A stretch of 64,000 nucleotides of DNA from Seohaeicola saemankumensis (GTDB lineage: Bacteria; Pseudomonadota; Alphaproteobacteria; Rhodobacterales; Rhodobacteraceae). Position 1 is the first letter of the stretch. The number at the start of each line of letters is the position of its first letter. The translations under genes and the position numbers were made by a program. The stretch covers positions 248,001-312,000 of the forward strand of contig NZ_JAINWI010000010.1 in NCBI RefSeq assembly GCF_021021435.1, read 5' to 3'. The notes under the pieces were generated by a model. The model was not told the origin of the DNA. It did no database searches and saw only the letters and a program-made list of their open reading frames with translations. Of this stretch, positions 46,121-55,036 are shown piece by piece.

Positions 46121-46815
46121 GCCCCGCCCTCAAGGGACTGGCGGTGCATCTGTTCACCGCAACAGGGGCTGTTTTTGCCATGCTGGCCATGCTGGCGGCT
46201 GTCGACGGCGAATGGGACATGATGTTCCTGTGGCTGGTCGTCGCTTTCTTCGTTGACGGGATCGACGGCCCGCTCGCGCGGCGCTACGAGGTCAAGAAAC
46301 ACGCGGCCGAATTTGACGGTGTGCTTTTGGACCTGATTATCGACTATCTGACTTATGTGTTCATTCCGGCATTCGCGCTTTTCAAATCAGATCTGTTGCC
46401 AGGCTGGACAGGCTGGTTCGCAATTATCGTGATCACCTTTGCCAGTGCGATGTATTTTGCTGACACTCGCATGAAAACAAAAGACAATTCCTTCTCCGGC
46501 TTTCCCGGATGCTGGAACATGCTTGTTCTAGTTCTCTTCGCCCTGTCACCGGATTTCTGGATCATCCTGATCCTTGTCTCGACGCTTGCGGTGGCGATGT
46601 TCCTGCCTCTCAAGTTCATCCACCCCGTCCGGACTGAGCGCTGGCGATTGCTGTCACTTCCCGTGGCGCTGGCATGGACCTTTTTTGCAGGCTGGGCCGC
46701 ATGGGTGGATTTCCACCCCGAAAGCTGGGCGCATTGGGGGTTAGTGGTCACCTCGGTCTACCTACTATTCGCCGGCATCGCACAGCAGCTTTTGCCAAGC
46801 CGCGTAGAGGACTGA
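46117..46815 (+). CDS. pcs: Phosphatidylcholine synthase (CDP-alcohol phosphotransferase)
   Basis: Pcs condenses CDP-diacylglycerol with choline. The CDP-alcohol phosphotransferase signature is DGIDGPLARRYEV followed by FDGVLLDLIIDY (about 48-81), which supplies the conserved Asp residues. The rest is six or seven membrane segments, with the Pcs-like YVFIPAFALF and FSGFPGCWNMLVL. Its length (232) fits Pcs of Rhizobium and Rhodobacterales. Its overlap with xerC is unusual, since pcs is usually separate. A hairpin terminator follows. Confidence 0.87.
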   Translation: MSPALKGLAVHLFTATGAVFAMLAMLAAVDGEWDMMFLWLVVAFFVDGIDGPLARRYEVKKHAAEFDGVLLDLIIDYLTYVFIPAFALFKSDLLPGWTGWFAIIVITFASAMYFADTRMKTKDNSFSGFPGCWNMLVLVLFALSPDFWIILILVSTLAVAMFLPLKFIHPVRTERWRLLSLPVALAWTFFAGWAAWVDFHPESWAHWGLVVTSVYLLFAGIAQQLLPSRVED

Positions 46816-46833
46816 CCCCTTCGCAAAAAGAAC

Positions 46834-46859
46834 AAGGGCAGAGACTGCGCCCTGCCCTT
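46834..46859. terminator. Stem-loop terminator after pcs
   Basis: AAGGGCAG pairs perfectly with CTGCCCTT across a 10-nt loop, 19 nt after the pcs stop, followed by CATTCATTTT. The T-run is interrupted, so termination may be partial; on the other strand it lies beyond ileS. Confidence 0.65.
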
Positions 46860-46861
46860 CA

Positions 46862-46882
46862 TTCATTTTGCATCAAATACTC
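46862..46882 (-). repeat. Short intergenic repeat, GAGTATTT variant, copy B
   Basis: On the minus strand GAGTATTTGATGCAAAATGA..., starting 34 nt after the ileS stop. It matches 31699-31719 and 55005-55025 in head and tail. Confidence 0.7.
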
Positions 46883-46916
46883 GCCGTCCCCGCTTCACAG
46901 CAGGGCCGAGGGCTGA

Positions 46917-49844
46917 TCAAATCAGGGCCCCGTCACAGCGACCGCAAACACCTGCATGGCTGTGTTGACCCACATCCGGCAGGATTTTCCAGCACCGGCC
47001 GCATTTCTCGCCCTCAGCCTCGCGGAAGATCACAGCAATTCCCGCTACATCCGGCAGGGTGAAAGCGTCTTCGGGTGCAGGGTCGGCGCTTAACCCGATG
47101 GCCGATGTGATGCAGACATCCTCGAATGTGACCGATCCGAGGATTTCCAGTAGGTCGGGATCATAGACATGCACGACGGGGGCCGCCTCAAGGCTGGCCC
47201 CGATCACCTTGGCGGTGCGCTGCACCTCCAATGCCGCTGTCACGACGCGGCGCGCGCTGCGGATTCTGGCCCATTTGGTGGCCAGACCAGCATTCAGCCA
47301 GTCAGCGGGTGTTTCGGGAATGTCCTGCAAATGAACCGAGCTATCCTCGCCGGGATAGCGCTCAAGCCAGACTTCTTCCATCGTGAAAACCAGCACGGGC
47401 GCCAGCCATGTCGTCAGGCGGTGGAACAGGATATCCAGCACGGTGCGCGCGGCGCGGCGGCGGGCGGTGTCACCATCGCAATACAGCGCGTCCTTGCGGA
47501 TGTCGAAATAGAAGGCCGAAAGATCGACCGTGGCAAAGTTGAACACGGCCTGAAACACGCCCTGAAAATCGAAGGCGGCATAGCCCGTGCGTACACGCTG
47601 ATCCAATTCGGCCAGACGGTGTAGCACCCAGCGTTCCAGTTCAGGCATATCGGCGGGGTCCACGCGATCCGCCTCGCTGAAATCGGCCAAAGAGCCGAGC
47701 AGGAAACGCATCGTATTGCGCAACCGGCGATAGCCGTCTGCCGTGCCTTTCAGAATTTCCGGCCCGATCCGCTGATCCGCCGTGTAATCCGACTGTGCCA
47801 CCCAGAGCCGCAGGATATCCGCGCCATATTGCTTGATCACCTGCTCGGGCGCGATGGTATTGCCAAGCGACTTGGACATCTTGTTGCCCTTCTCGTCCAG
47901 CGTGAACCCGTGCGTCACCACATTGCGATAGGGCGCGCGGCCCAAGGTCCCGCAAGCCTGCAGCAACGAGGAATGGAACCAGCCGCGATGCTGGTCGGTG
48001 CCTTCCATGTAGACATCCGCGATTCCGTCTTCAGTCCCGTCGGCGCGGTCGCGCAGCACGAAAGCATGCGTTGACCCGCTATCGAACCAGACGTCGAGAA
48101 TGTCATCGACCTTGTTCCACTCGTCGGGGTTGACGATGCCGGACAGGAACCGCTCTTTCGCGCCCTCCTTATACCAAGCATCCGCACCTTCGACCTCGAA
48201 GGCGGCTAGGATGCGGTCGTTCACATCGTTGTTGCGCAACAGGAAATCAGGATCGGTCGGCAGCGTGCCGACCTTGGTGAAACAAGTGAGCGGCACGCCC
48301 CACGCCCGCTGACGCGACAGCACCCAGTCGGGCCGAGCCTCGATCATCGAGAAAAGGCGGTTGCGGCCCGTTGCAGGCGTCCACTTCACCAACTGGTCGA
48401 TGGATGCCAGCGCGCGTTCTCGGATCGTGGTGCCGTAATCGTCCTGTCCGTCGCCCACCGCTTTGTCGATGGCGGCAAACCATTGCGGCGTGTTGCGGAA
48501 GATCACCGGCGCTTTCGAACGCCATGAATGCGGATAGCTATGCTTCAACTGTCCGCGGGCGATCAGGCCCTTGGCCTCGACCAGTTTCTCGATCACGGCG
48601 GTGTTGGCCTTGCCTTCCTTGCCCTTGTGATCCAGCACCTTCAGCCCTGCAAAGAAGGGCACATGCGGCAGGAATTCGGACTCCTCGCCGACGTTATGGG
48701 TCATCCGGTCCAGCCAGCCGCGTTTGACGAAACAGTCAAAGTCGTCCGCGCCGTGGCTGGGGGCCGTATGCACGAAACCGGTGCCTGCCTCGTCCGTGAC
48801 GTGATCGCCGTCGATCATGGGCACGGGGTAATCCCAGAACCCGTCTGCCCCGTCCAAGCCGTTGAACGGGTGGGCGCAAATCATACCGTCGAATTCCGAG
48901 GCATCGACCGTGCGGATGCGGGTATGAGCTGTGACGCGGGCTTTGGTCAGGCATTCCTCGGCCAACGCATCAGCGAAAAGGTAAAGATCCCCGATGCTTG
49001 TCCAGCTTTCGTCCTGCGTGCCGTCAACATGATAAAGGCCGTAGGTCAGCTTGGGGTTATAGGCGATTGCCTTGTTCGACGGCATGGTCCACGGAGTCGT
49101 GGTCCAGATCACCACGCGGGCGTTCCGAAGATCGGAGGTGTCTTTGTCCGCGCCACTGCCCATGCTGCTGATCGCGAAAGGCACCCAGATCGTATGCGAC
49201 TTGTGCTCGTGATACTCGATCTCGGCCTCGGCCAGCGCGGTTTTCTCGACCGGCGACCACATCACAGGCTTGGAACCTTGATAGAGCGTTCCGGTCATCA
49301 GGAATTTCTGGAACTCGGCCGCGATCACCGCCTCGGCATGGAAATCCATCGTCAGATAGGGATCGGCCCAGTTGCCGGTCACCCCAAGGCGCTTGAATTC
49401 CTCGCGCTGGATATCCACCCAACCCGCCGCGAATTTGCGGCATTCCTGCCGGAAATCGACAACCGGTACGGCATCCTTGTCCATCCCCTTGGCGCGGTAC
49501 TGTTCCTCGATCTTCCATTCGATGGGCAGGCCGTGACAATCCCACCCCGGCACATAGCGCGCGTCAAAGCCCATCATCTGGTGGCTACGCACGATCATGT
49601 CCTTGATCGTCTTGTTCAGCGCATGCCCGATATGCAGATGCCCGTTGGCATAGGGCGGGCCGTCATGCAGCGTGAAGGGCTGGCGCGTGGTCGTTTTCGC
49701 CTTGTCGCGCAGGCGGTCATAGACGCCGATCTTGTCCCACCGCGCCAGCCAGTCGGGTTCGCGTTGGGGCAGGCCCGCGCGCATCGGAAATTCGGTGCGG
49801 GGCAGGTTCAACGTGTCTTTGTAATCTTGGGTCTCGGCGCTCAT
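46917..49844 (-). CDS. ileS: Isoleucine-tRNA ligase
   Basis: A 975-residue class I synthetase that charges tRNA(Ile). The HIGH motif is GHLHIGHALNK (HIGH at 71-74) and the KMSKS loop is EKGNKMSKSLGNTIAPEQV. The CP1 editing domain lies between. The C-terminal zinc-type module ends CGRCWKILPDVGQHSHAGVCGRC (cysteine pairs in CGRCW and CGRCD). The length equals the bacterial type. It is monocistronic and convergent with pcs. Confidence 0.97.
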   Translation of the reverse strand: MSAETQDYKDTLNLPRTEFPMRAGLPQREPDWLARWDKIGVYDRLRDKAKTTTRQPFTLHDGPPYANGHLHIGHALNKTIKDMIVRSHQMMGFDARYVPGWDCHGLPIEWKIEEQYRAKGMDKDAVPVVDFRQECRKFAAGWVDIQREEFKRLGVTGNWADPYLTMDFHAEAVIAAEFQKFLMTGTLYQGSKPVMWSPVEKTALAEAEIEYHEHKSHTIWVPFAISSMGSGADKDTSDLRNARVVIWTTTPWTMPSNKAIAYNPKLTYGLYHVDGTQDESWTSIGDLYLFADALAEECLTKARVTAHTRIRTVDASEFDGMICAHPFNGLDGADGFWDYPVPMIDGDHVTDEAGTGFVHTAPSHGADDFDCFVKRGWLDRMTHNVGEESEFLPHVPFFAGLKVLDHKGKEGKANTAVIEKLVEAKGLIARGQLKHSYPHSWRSKAPVIFRNTPQWFAAIDKAVGDGQDDYGTTIRERALASIDQLVKWTPATGRNRLFSMIEARPDWVLSRQRAWGVPLTCFTKVGTLPTDPDFLLRNNDVNDRILAAFEVEGADAWYKEGAKERFLSGIVNPDEWNKVDDILDVWFDSGSTHAFVLRDRADGTEDGIADVYMEGTDQHRGWFHSSLLQACGTLGRAPYRNVVTHGFTLDEKGNKMSKSLGNTIAPEQVIKQYGADILRLWVAQSDYTADQRIGPEILKGTADGYRRLRNTMRFLLGSLADFSEADRVDPADMPELERWVLHRLAELDQRVRTGYAAFDFQGVFQAVFNFATVDLSAFYFDIRKDALYCDGDTARRRAARTVLDILFHRLTTWLAPVLVFTMEEVWLERYPGEDSSVHLQDIPETPADWLNAGLATKWARIRSARRVVTAALEVQRTAKVIGASLEAAPVVHVYDPDLLEILGSVTFEDVCITSAIGLSADPAPEDAFTLPDVAGIAVIFREAEGEKCGRCWKILPDVGQHSHAGVCGRCDGALI

Positions 49845-50242
49845 GTCGGGCGTCCTTCGGTCAGCGAATTAACAATACGGATGGGGGCAGCGCGGCAGTC
49901 CATGCGCCTTGTCCCGGCGGCCTGACGACCCTGTCTCAGGATCAAGGCGCCGGGCCGGTAATTCGCTGAATGATCGCAAATAGCCACTGCATGGGCCGCG
50001 TTATAGGACGATGGAACCCAAGCGTCCAGAGGCCGGTTCAACGCAAGTCATATATGCATCCCGCGCTACGGAAAGTCGGGAAATGCGCAGGGCCAGCAGT
50101 GAACCGGCAAGATTCAGCCTTTGGTATAAGGGCAATCCAGCCAAAAGGTGCCGAAAGCCGGCTTTTGCCGATGAGAGCAATGAATTGCGACGGTTTCGCG
50201 CCTAATCTTGTCCCACGGCGAAAACAGCGACAGGAGGACGTT
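49845..50242. other. Intergenic region, about 400 bp, upstream of ileS and a small gene
   Basis: No convincing gene. It holds the promoters of ileS (minus) and the small membrane gene (plus). A 12-bp palindrome AAAGCCGGCTTT lies at 50154-50165. I see no T-box or other recognised riboswitch. Confidence 0.5.
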
Positions 50243-50497
50243 ATGAGCTATAGAGATCATAGTTACCACTCCCCAAGCGGGACGCATCCGGTCGGCAATC
50301 ACACGAAATCCGGCACCTCTGTATGGGGTCTTGCGGTTGTTCTGTTTGTCCTGCTGGGTCTTCTGGGTCTGGCGATGATGGCCGGCCCTGCGGATGAGCG
50401 CGGCGATCAGACCGGCCAGGGCACGACAGCGCCCGCTGTCGAGCAGCAGGCCGGTCCTAGCGCGGAACAGACGGCCCCAGCGCAGCCCGTCGAGTAA
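50243..50497 (+). CDS. Small single-pass membrane protein
   Basis: An 84-residue protein: a His/Ser-rich N-terminus (MSYRDHSYHSPSGTHPVGNH), one membrane helix (about 26-50, SVWGLAVVLFVLLGLLGLAMM) and a low-complexity tail rich in Gln, Ala, Pro and Glu. GGAGG precedes the ATG at ideal distance, which decides the start against the longer frame. The topology suggests a tail in the periplasm. No known family. The globin gene follows 158 bp downstream. Confidence 0.72.
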   Translation: MSYRDHSYHSPSGTHPVGNHTKSGTSVWGLAVVLFVLLGLLGLAMMAGPADERGDQTGQGTTAPAVEQQAGPSAEQTAPAQPVE

Positions 50498-50655
50498 ACG
50501 GGCCGGATTGAAGCCGACACAGCGCTACCTATCGGGAACCTTGGCAGATTGGTTCACACCGCTGCCGAGGTCTAATCTTTCATCGCAACAATCCGTGCCT
50601 TGCGCCGCTGTCCAGTCTTGTGCAGGGTCCGCCTTTGCAACGGCAAAGGCAAAAG

Positions 50656-51075
50656 ATGAGCGCACTCCCTCCCCGATTTGATGTCAGCCGCACGCAGATT
50701 GCGGCGGTGGTGGCCGAGTTCTATGATCTTGTTCGTCACCATCCCGGCCTTGGTCCGGTCTTTACAGCCCATGTGAACGACTGGCCCGCACATGAGGAAA
50801 AAATCGTGCGGTTCTGGGCCAATGCGATTCTGTTCGAGCGCCGCTATGACGGCAATCCGCAACAAGTGCATGTGCAGGCCGGCGATGTGCGGGCTGGCCA
50901 GTTCGATATCTGGCTCGCCCTGTTCGACGGTGTCCTGCACCGCCAGCTGGAGCCTGAGACCGCCGCCGCATGGTCCGCGTTGGCCCACCGCATTGGGCGA
51001 AGCCTGCGGATGGGTGCTGCGGACCGCGATATCGGGCCGGACGGTATTCCGAAACTCGTTCGACGGCGAACCTAG
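50656..51075 (+). CDS. Group III truncated hemoglobin
   Basis: A 139-residue truncated globin. The pattern AEFYDLVRHHPGLGPVF and VNDWPAHEEKIVRFWANAIL is that of group III (trHbP), with the B10 Tyr-like FYDL and E-helix Trp (VRFWANAIL). The proximal His is probably in VLHRQL or VHVQAGD. These proteins bind O2 or NO and may protect against nitrosative stress. The frame opens 12 codons earlier, but the ATG at 50656 fits the family. No neighbouring regulator. Confidence 0.85.
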   Translation: MSALPPRFDVSRTQIAAVVAEFYDLVRHHPGLGPVFTAHVNDWPAHEEKIVRFWANAILFERRYDGNPQQVHVQAGDVRAGQFDIWLALFDGVLHRQLEPETAAAWSALAHRIGRSLRMGAADRDIGPDGIPKLVRRRT

Positions 51076-51103
51076 CTTTCCCTCGATCGTCCGGATTCAG
51101 GTT

Positions 51104-51120
51104 TTATCCACATATCCACA
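51104..51120 (+). promoter_or_regulatory. DnaA-box pair (one perfect, one one-off)
   Basis: TTATCCACA at 51104-51112 is the perfect DnaA consensus, followed at once by ATATCCACA (51112-51120), which differs by one base. They lie between the globin stop and the ycjF stop. A two-site cluster is too small for an origin; it could be a DnaA-titration site or chance. Confidence 0.35.
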
Positions 51121-51138
51121 GGGGTTTCTGATGCTCTC

Positions 51139-52182
51139 TCAACTCTTGGGGGCGGTTTCGCTGCCCTGTCCAAAAAGCCCTGTCAGCGCCTGCCTGACCA
51201 CGCCCGTGACGGACGGTCGGCGCTGCTGGATATAGGGCAAGGGGCGGCACACCACGATCGCGGCGATGCCGACGCGCGCGGTCAGCGCGCCATTGACCAC
51301 CCCCTCGCCGAAGCGACGCGACAGTTTCGACAACAGGCCGCCACCGGCCAGTGATCCGATCATGTCATCGCCGATTGCCACAGCCCCTGTGGCCACCAGA
51401 TGGGTCAGCACGGCGCGCGTCAGCCGCCAGCTTCCCAAAGTACCGGCGCGGCCCCCGTAAATTTCGGCGATGCGGCGGATCATCCGCAGGTTCGATGTCA
51501 GCGCGGCCACCACATCAGCCAGTGCAATCGGGACAAGTGCCGTCACCGTGGCCACCTGCCGCGCCGCCGCCTCGACCTCAAGCCGCGCCGCCGCGTCCAA
51601 CGGGGCCAGAAGCTCGGTTTCAGCCAGCCCCAGAAGACCGGACACGTCGAACTGGTCTGCCTGTTGCTCGGCCAGACGGGCGCGGCCCCATTCAAGTGAG
51701 GGACGATTGCTGTAAAGAGCCGCCAACCGCGTGGTCACATCCCGCGCTGTAGGCAGATCGTCAGAGGCCAAAGCCGCGCGCGCATCATGGTTTAGCTTGT
51801 CGATCCGGCCCAGCCGCGCAAAAGCCGCTGCCTCGCGCAGGGCAATGGCGAGCAAAACCACCAGCAGAGCCGCAGTAATGCCTGTAACCAGATAGCCCAG
51901 AAGCGGCGCGCGCTGGATCAGGCCTGTCACGAAATCCCATGCAGCAACCGACAGGACGACGCCCAGCAAGGACAGCAGCAAAGCCCAGAACCAGCGCGCA
52001 AGCCGCGACGGGGGACGCGCCATCAGATGCGCCATCTGTTGCATCGCTCGACCTTGCGGATGATCGGTCGCCCCCTCGGGATCGGGCACCGGAGGCGCCT
52101 GGTCAGGGCCCTGTTCCGGCCTGCCGTCCAGTTCGATCAGCACCGGCCCACGGGCAAAGGCAGCCTTGTCACGCTCGCTCAT
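51139..52182 (-). CDS. ycjF: YcjF-family inner-membrane protein (DUF697/TIGR01620)
   Basis: A 347-residue protein with a disordered acidic/Pro-rich N-terminus, two membrane segments (about 63-80 WFWALLLSLLGVVLSVAAW and 95-115 YLVTGITAALLVVLLAIAL) and a helical C-terminal part with ATGAVAIGDDMIGSLAGGG and LTARVGIAAIVVCRPLPY. YcjF partners the GTP-binding YcjX, encoded two genes upstream. ATG at 52182 overlaps the GNAT gene by four bases. Confidence 0.85.
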   Translation of the reverse strand: MSERDKAAFARGPVLIELDGRPEQGPDQAPPVPDPEGATDHPQGRAMQQMAHLMARPPSRLARWFWALLLSLLGVVLSVAAWDFVTGLIQRAPLLGYLVTGITAALLVVLLAIALREAAAFARLGRIDKLNHDARAALASDDLPTARDVTTRLAALYSNRPSLEWGRARLAEQQADQFDVSGLLGLAETELLAPLDAAARLEVEAAARQVATVTALVPIALADVVAALTSNLRMIRRIAEIYGGRAGTLGSWRLTRAVLTHLVATGAVAIGDDMIGSLAGGGLLSKLSRRFGEGVVNGALTARVGIAAIVVCRPLPYIQQRRPSVTGVVRQALTGLFGQGSETAPKS

Positions 52183-52625
52183 GCAGTTTTCCTTTCCCAG
52201 ACCAGCAGGACATCCGGCAAACCTTCGTCATTCTGTGTGCCATCCCCACGCCCTGCCTCAACGAACCCTTCGCGTGCATAAAAGCGCTGCGCCCCGCGAT
52301 TTTCTGCAAAGGTGTGCAATTCCAGACGGATTGCATCCGATTTGGCATGGTCCAGCAACCGCCGCCCCCATCCCAGACCGCGCTGCTCGCAGGCAATATA
52401 AAGCGCATGGACATATCCTGCATCCACGGCCAGAAAACCTGCGATTCCGGTGCCTTGTCCCTGCGGCTCGATCACGTTCACCCAACCGCGATCAACCATT
52501 AGGCCAGCAAAAGCCAACTCCTGCGCGCGACTATAAAGCCGCGGCATCCAGTTTGTCGTGTCGATGAATTGCGACAGGATCGCACCGATCGCGCCCGCAT
52601 CCGTGGGTTGCGCCGCGCGGATCAC
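52179..52625 (-). CDS. GNAT-family N-acetyltransferase
   Basis: A 148-residue acetyltransferase. MIRAAQPTDAGAIGAIL opens the fold, VDAGYVHALYIACEQRGLGWGRRLL (about 67-91) is the acetyl-CoA-binding motif with the RGLGWG loop, and HTFAENRGAQRFYAREGFVE (about 102-121) is motif B. It overlaps both neighbours by four bases, so ycjX, this gene and ycjF are translated together. Substrate unknown. Confidence 0.88.
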   Translation of the reverse strand: MIRAAQPTDAGAIGAILSQFIDTTNWMPRLYSRAQELAFAGLMVDRGWVNVIEPQGQGTGIAGFLAVDAGYVHALYIACEQRGLGWGRRLLDHAKSDAIRLELHTFAENRGAQRFYAREGFVEAGRGDGTQNDEGLPDVLLVWERKTA

Positions 52626-54037
52626 AGACGGTCCCCGACCAGAAACTGCACCGCACGGTCAAGCCGGATATGGGGCGGTCCTTCCCCCGGTTTCAAGCGC
52701 AGTGGCGCAGGGGCGAAATTCATCACCTTGTAGTCTGCATCCAGCCAGCTTTGCGCCCCCTCACGCGCAGGGCCCATAAGCCGGTTGGGATCTTCAGGCA
52801 GGGCACCGGGATAAAAAGCCGCCTGCTTGCCTGTCTCCAGCAAGGTGCCGCGGACACAGTCCAGTTGTGCACCGTCATGGGTGATCGTCTCCTCGACCGT
52901 GGCACGCAGCGCCGCTATCGACATGGCGGCGGTCTGGGCGCCTGCAAAATCGGCACGCGCGCGCGCCTCGCGGGTCAGAGCCTGCATGATCGCGCTCAAG
53001 CGCGGATGCTGGCTGTGATGCAGATGGTCGGCCTTGGTGGCGGCGAACAGAATCCGCTCGACCCGCTTGCCGCGCAGCAGGCGCGACAAAAAGGCATTGC
53101 CACCCGGGCGGAAGGCGCCCAGCGTTTCGGCCATAGCCTGCCGCATATCTTCGACCGCCTGCGGGCCTTTATGGATCGCGCCCAGCGCATCGACCAAAAC
53201 GACCTGTCTGTCGATCCGCGCGAAGTGGTCACGGAAGAACGGTTTGACGACCTGCGCCTTATAAGCCTCATAGCGTCGCGCCATCTCGCGGCGCAGGGAT
53301 TTACGCGGATCATTCCCATCGCCAAGCATTGGCGCGAATGTCAGCACGGGCGAGCCTGCCAGATCGCCTGGCAAGATAAAGCGTCCCGGCGTGCAATCAT
53401 AATAGCCTGCCGCGCGCGCCGCATGCAGATAGCCGGTAAAGCGGCGCGCAAGATCCTGCGCTGTAACCTCGTCATGGACGGATTGCGGATCAACGCCGCC
53501 CAGCGCGGCCAGAAATTCTGCCGCCTGTTGACGCGGCGCGATCCGCGTCGTCACCTCACGCGACCACTGGTCATAGCTTTTATCCATTAGACCAAGGTCC
53601 AGCAGCCATTCGCCCGGATAGTCGACAATATCCAGATGCAGGGTGCGTGGCCCCGACAGGCCCGACAACAACCCCGTGGGCCGCACACGTAGCGACAGTC
53701 GCAATTCCGACACAGCACGGGTGCTGTCGGGCCAATGGGGTTTGGCCGCTGTCAGCGCGGCCAGATGGGTTTCGTAGTCAAAACGCGGCAGGGTGTCATC
53801 GGGTTGCGGCTGCAGATAGGCCGCTGCGATCCGCCCCTCGGCCTGCGCGACCAGTTGGCCCATCCGCGCGCGGTCGATCAGGTTCGCCACCAGAGAGGTA
53901 ATAAAAACCGTCTTGCCCGAGCGGGCAAGCCCTGTCACACCCAGACGGATCACCGGCTCGAAAAAAGTGCCAGACAGCGTATCACCCAGCGCCTCGACGC
54001 GCCGCGTGATTCCGTCAGCCAGTTCCGTGATAACCAA
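52622..54037 (-). CDS. ycjX: YcjX-family GTP/ATP-binding protein
   Basis: A DUF463/YcjX P-loop protein of 471 residues. The P-loop is GLARSGKTVFITSL (about 35-48), with DYPGEWLLDLGLMDKSYDQW (Walker B/switch region, about 141-160) and an RPGGNAFLSRLLRGKRVERILFAATKADH segment (nucleotide-specificity region). No ATG fits. TTG at 54037, with GAGGCAGGA upstream, is the best start; the frame continues far upstream antisense to truA, which is an artefact. It is induced with stress systems in other bacteria. First gene of ycjX-GNAT-ycjF. Confidence 0.85.
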   Translation of the reverse strand: MVITELADGITRRVEALGDTLSGTFFEPVIRLGVTGLARSGKTVFITSLVANLIDRARMGQLVAQAEGRIAAAYLQPQPDDTLPRFDYETHLAALTAAKPHWPDSTRAVSELRLSLRVRPTGLLSGLSGPRTLHLDIVDYPGEWLLDLGLMDKSYDQWSREVTTRIAPRQQAAEFLAALGGVDPQSVHDEVTAQDLARRFTGYLHAARAAGYYDCTPGRFILPGDLAGSPVLTFAPMLGDGNDPRKSLRREMARRYEAYKAQVVKPFFRDHFARIDRQVVLVDALGAIHKGPQAVEDMRQAMAETLGAFRPGGNAFLSRLLRGKRVERILFAATKADHLHHSQHPRLSAIMQALTREARARADFAGAQTAAMSIAALRATVEETITHDGAQLDCVRGTLLETGKQAAFYPGALPEDPNRLMGPAREGAQSWLDADYKVMNFAPAPLRLKPGEGPPHIRLDRAVQFLVGDRL

Positions 54038-54113
54038 AATCCTGCCTCTTCGCCTGTGTTTGTGCCAAGATAGGCATCCAGCCCCCACTTCACCAGAGGC
54101 AAGGCCGCGCCGC

Positions 54114-54145
54114 TTCTTCTTGCTTGAAATATCCCCGCCGGAGGC
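54114..54145 (-). repeat. Short intergenic repeat, GC-headed variant, copy 3
   Basis: The exact 19-nt core AAATATCCCCGCCGGAGGC (54127-54145) with TTCTTCTTGC flank. Unlike the other copies it lies between two divergent genes, upstream of both truA and ycjX, with no stop codon just before it on the minus strand. Confidence 0.8.
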
Positions 54146-54220
54146 TCCTGTCTGTGCAAAGCGGCACCCGCCTTTCCGGATGGATTGAGCAGCACCGCGA
54201 ATTCCTCTATGTCGCGCAAC

Positions 54221-54991
54221 ATGCCCAGATATGCCCTCAGGATCGAATACCATGGCGCGCCCTTTGCCGGATGGCAGGCGCAAGCCGACCAGCCTTCGGT
54301 ACAGGGGGCAATCGAGGATGCGCTGGCCAAGCTTGAACCGCGTGCGCACCGGATTGCCGCTGCGGGGCGCACTGATGCGGGTGTGCATGCGCTGGCACAG
54401 GTGGCCCATTGCGATCTGAGTCGGGACTGGGACCCGTTTCGCTTGTCCGAGGCCTTGAATTACCATCTCAAACCGCTGCCTGTGGCGGTTTTGACGGCGG
54501 CTGGCGTGGCCGATGACTGGCATGCGCGTTTCTCGGCGCAGGAGCGGCGCTATTTCTTTCGCCTGCTGATGCGCCGCGCGCCTGCGACCCATGATGCGGG
54601 GCTGGTCTGGCAAGTGCCGCGCATGCTTGATGTTCACGCCATGCGCGAAGCGGCTGCCCATCTGGTCGGCTTGCACGATTTCACGACGTTTCGCAGCACG
54701 ATGTGCCAGTCGGCCAGTCCGGTGAAGTCGCTGGATGCGATCTCGATTGATGCGGTCGAGGGGCTGTCGGGGCCAGAACTGCATTTCCGCCTGCGGGCGC
54801 GGTCTTTCCTGCATAATCAGGTGCGCAGTATTGTAGGCACGCTTGAACGTGTTGGATCGGGCGCTTGGACATCGGGCGATGTGCAGCACGCCTTGCAGGC
54901 GCGCGATCGCGCAGCCTGCGGGCCGGTCTGTCCACCACATGGGCTCTATCTGGCGGGCGTAGGCTATCCCGAGGACCCTTTCGCGGATTGA
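54221..54991 (+). CDS. truA: tRNA pseudouridine(38-40) synthase TruA
   Basis: TruA makes pseudouridine at positions 38-40 of tRNA anticodon stems. The catalytic Asp is in GRTDAGVHA (Asp52). FAGWQAQ (15-21), [10 protein letters not shown] (about 108-117) and [17 protein letters not shown] (about 194-210) are conserved. The 256 residues are normal. Three in-frame ATGs exist; 54221 gives the family start [11 protein letters not shown]. No clear Shine-Dalgarno is visible. A repeat copy follows the stop. Confidence 0.93.
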   Translation: MPRYALRIEYHGAPFAGWQAQADQPSVQGAIEDALAKLEPRAHRIAAAGRTDAGVHALAQVAHCDLSRDWDPFRLSEALNYHLKPLPVAVLTAAGVADDWHARFSAQERRYFFRLLMRRAPATHDAGLVWQVPRMLDVHAMREAAAHLVGLHDFTTFRSTMCQSASPVKSLDAISIDAVEGLSGPELHFRLRARSFLHNQVRSIVGTLERVGSGAWTSGDVQHALQARDRAACGPVCPPHGLYLAGVGYPEDPFAD

Positions 54992-55004
54992 AACGGCGCA
55001 AACT

Positions 55005-55025
55005 GAGTATTTGAAGCCAGATGAA
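55005..55025 (+). repeat. Short intergenic repeat, GAGTATTT variant, copy C
   Basis: GAGTATTTGAAGCCAGATGA... starting 13 nt after the truA stop on the coding strand. It matches the copies after ruvB and ileS and lies before the convergent pxpA stop at 55037. Confidence 0.7.
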
Positions 55026-55036
55026 ACAGGTGAGCG

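Noticed and set aside
48528-49925. 465-codon open frame antisense to ileS
   Set aside because: Shadow of ileS; no recognisable motif and no ribosome site.
54038-54940. 300-codon N-terminal extension of ycjX
   Set aside because: It would run antisense through truA, which is a clear gene; TTG at 54037 has a ribosome site and the family N-terminus.
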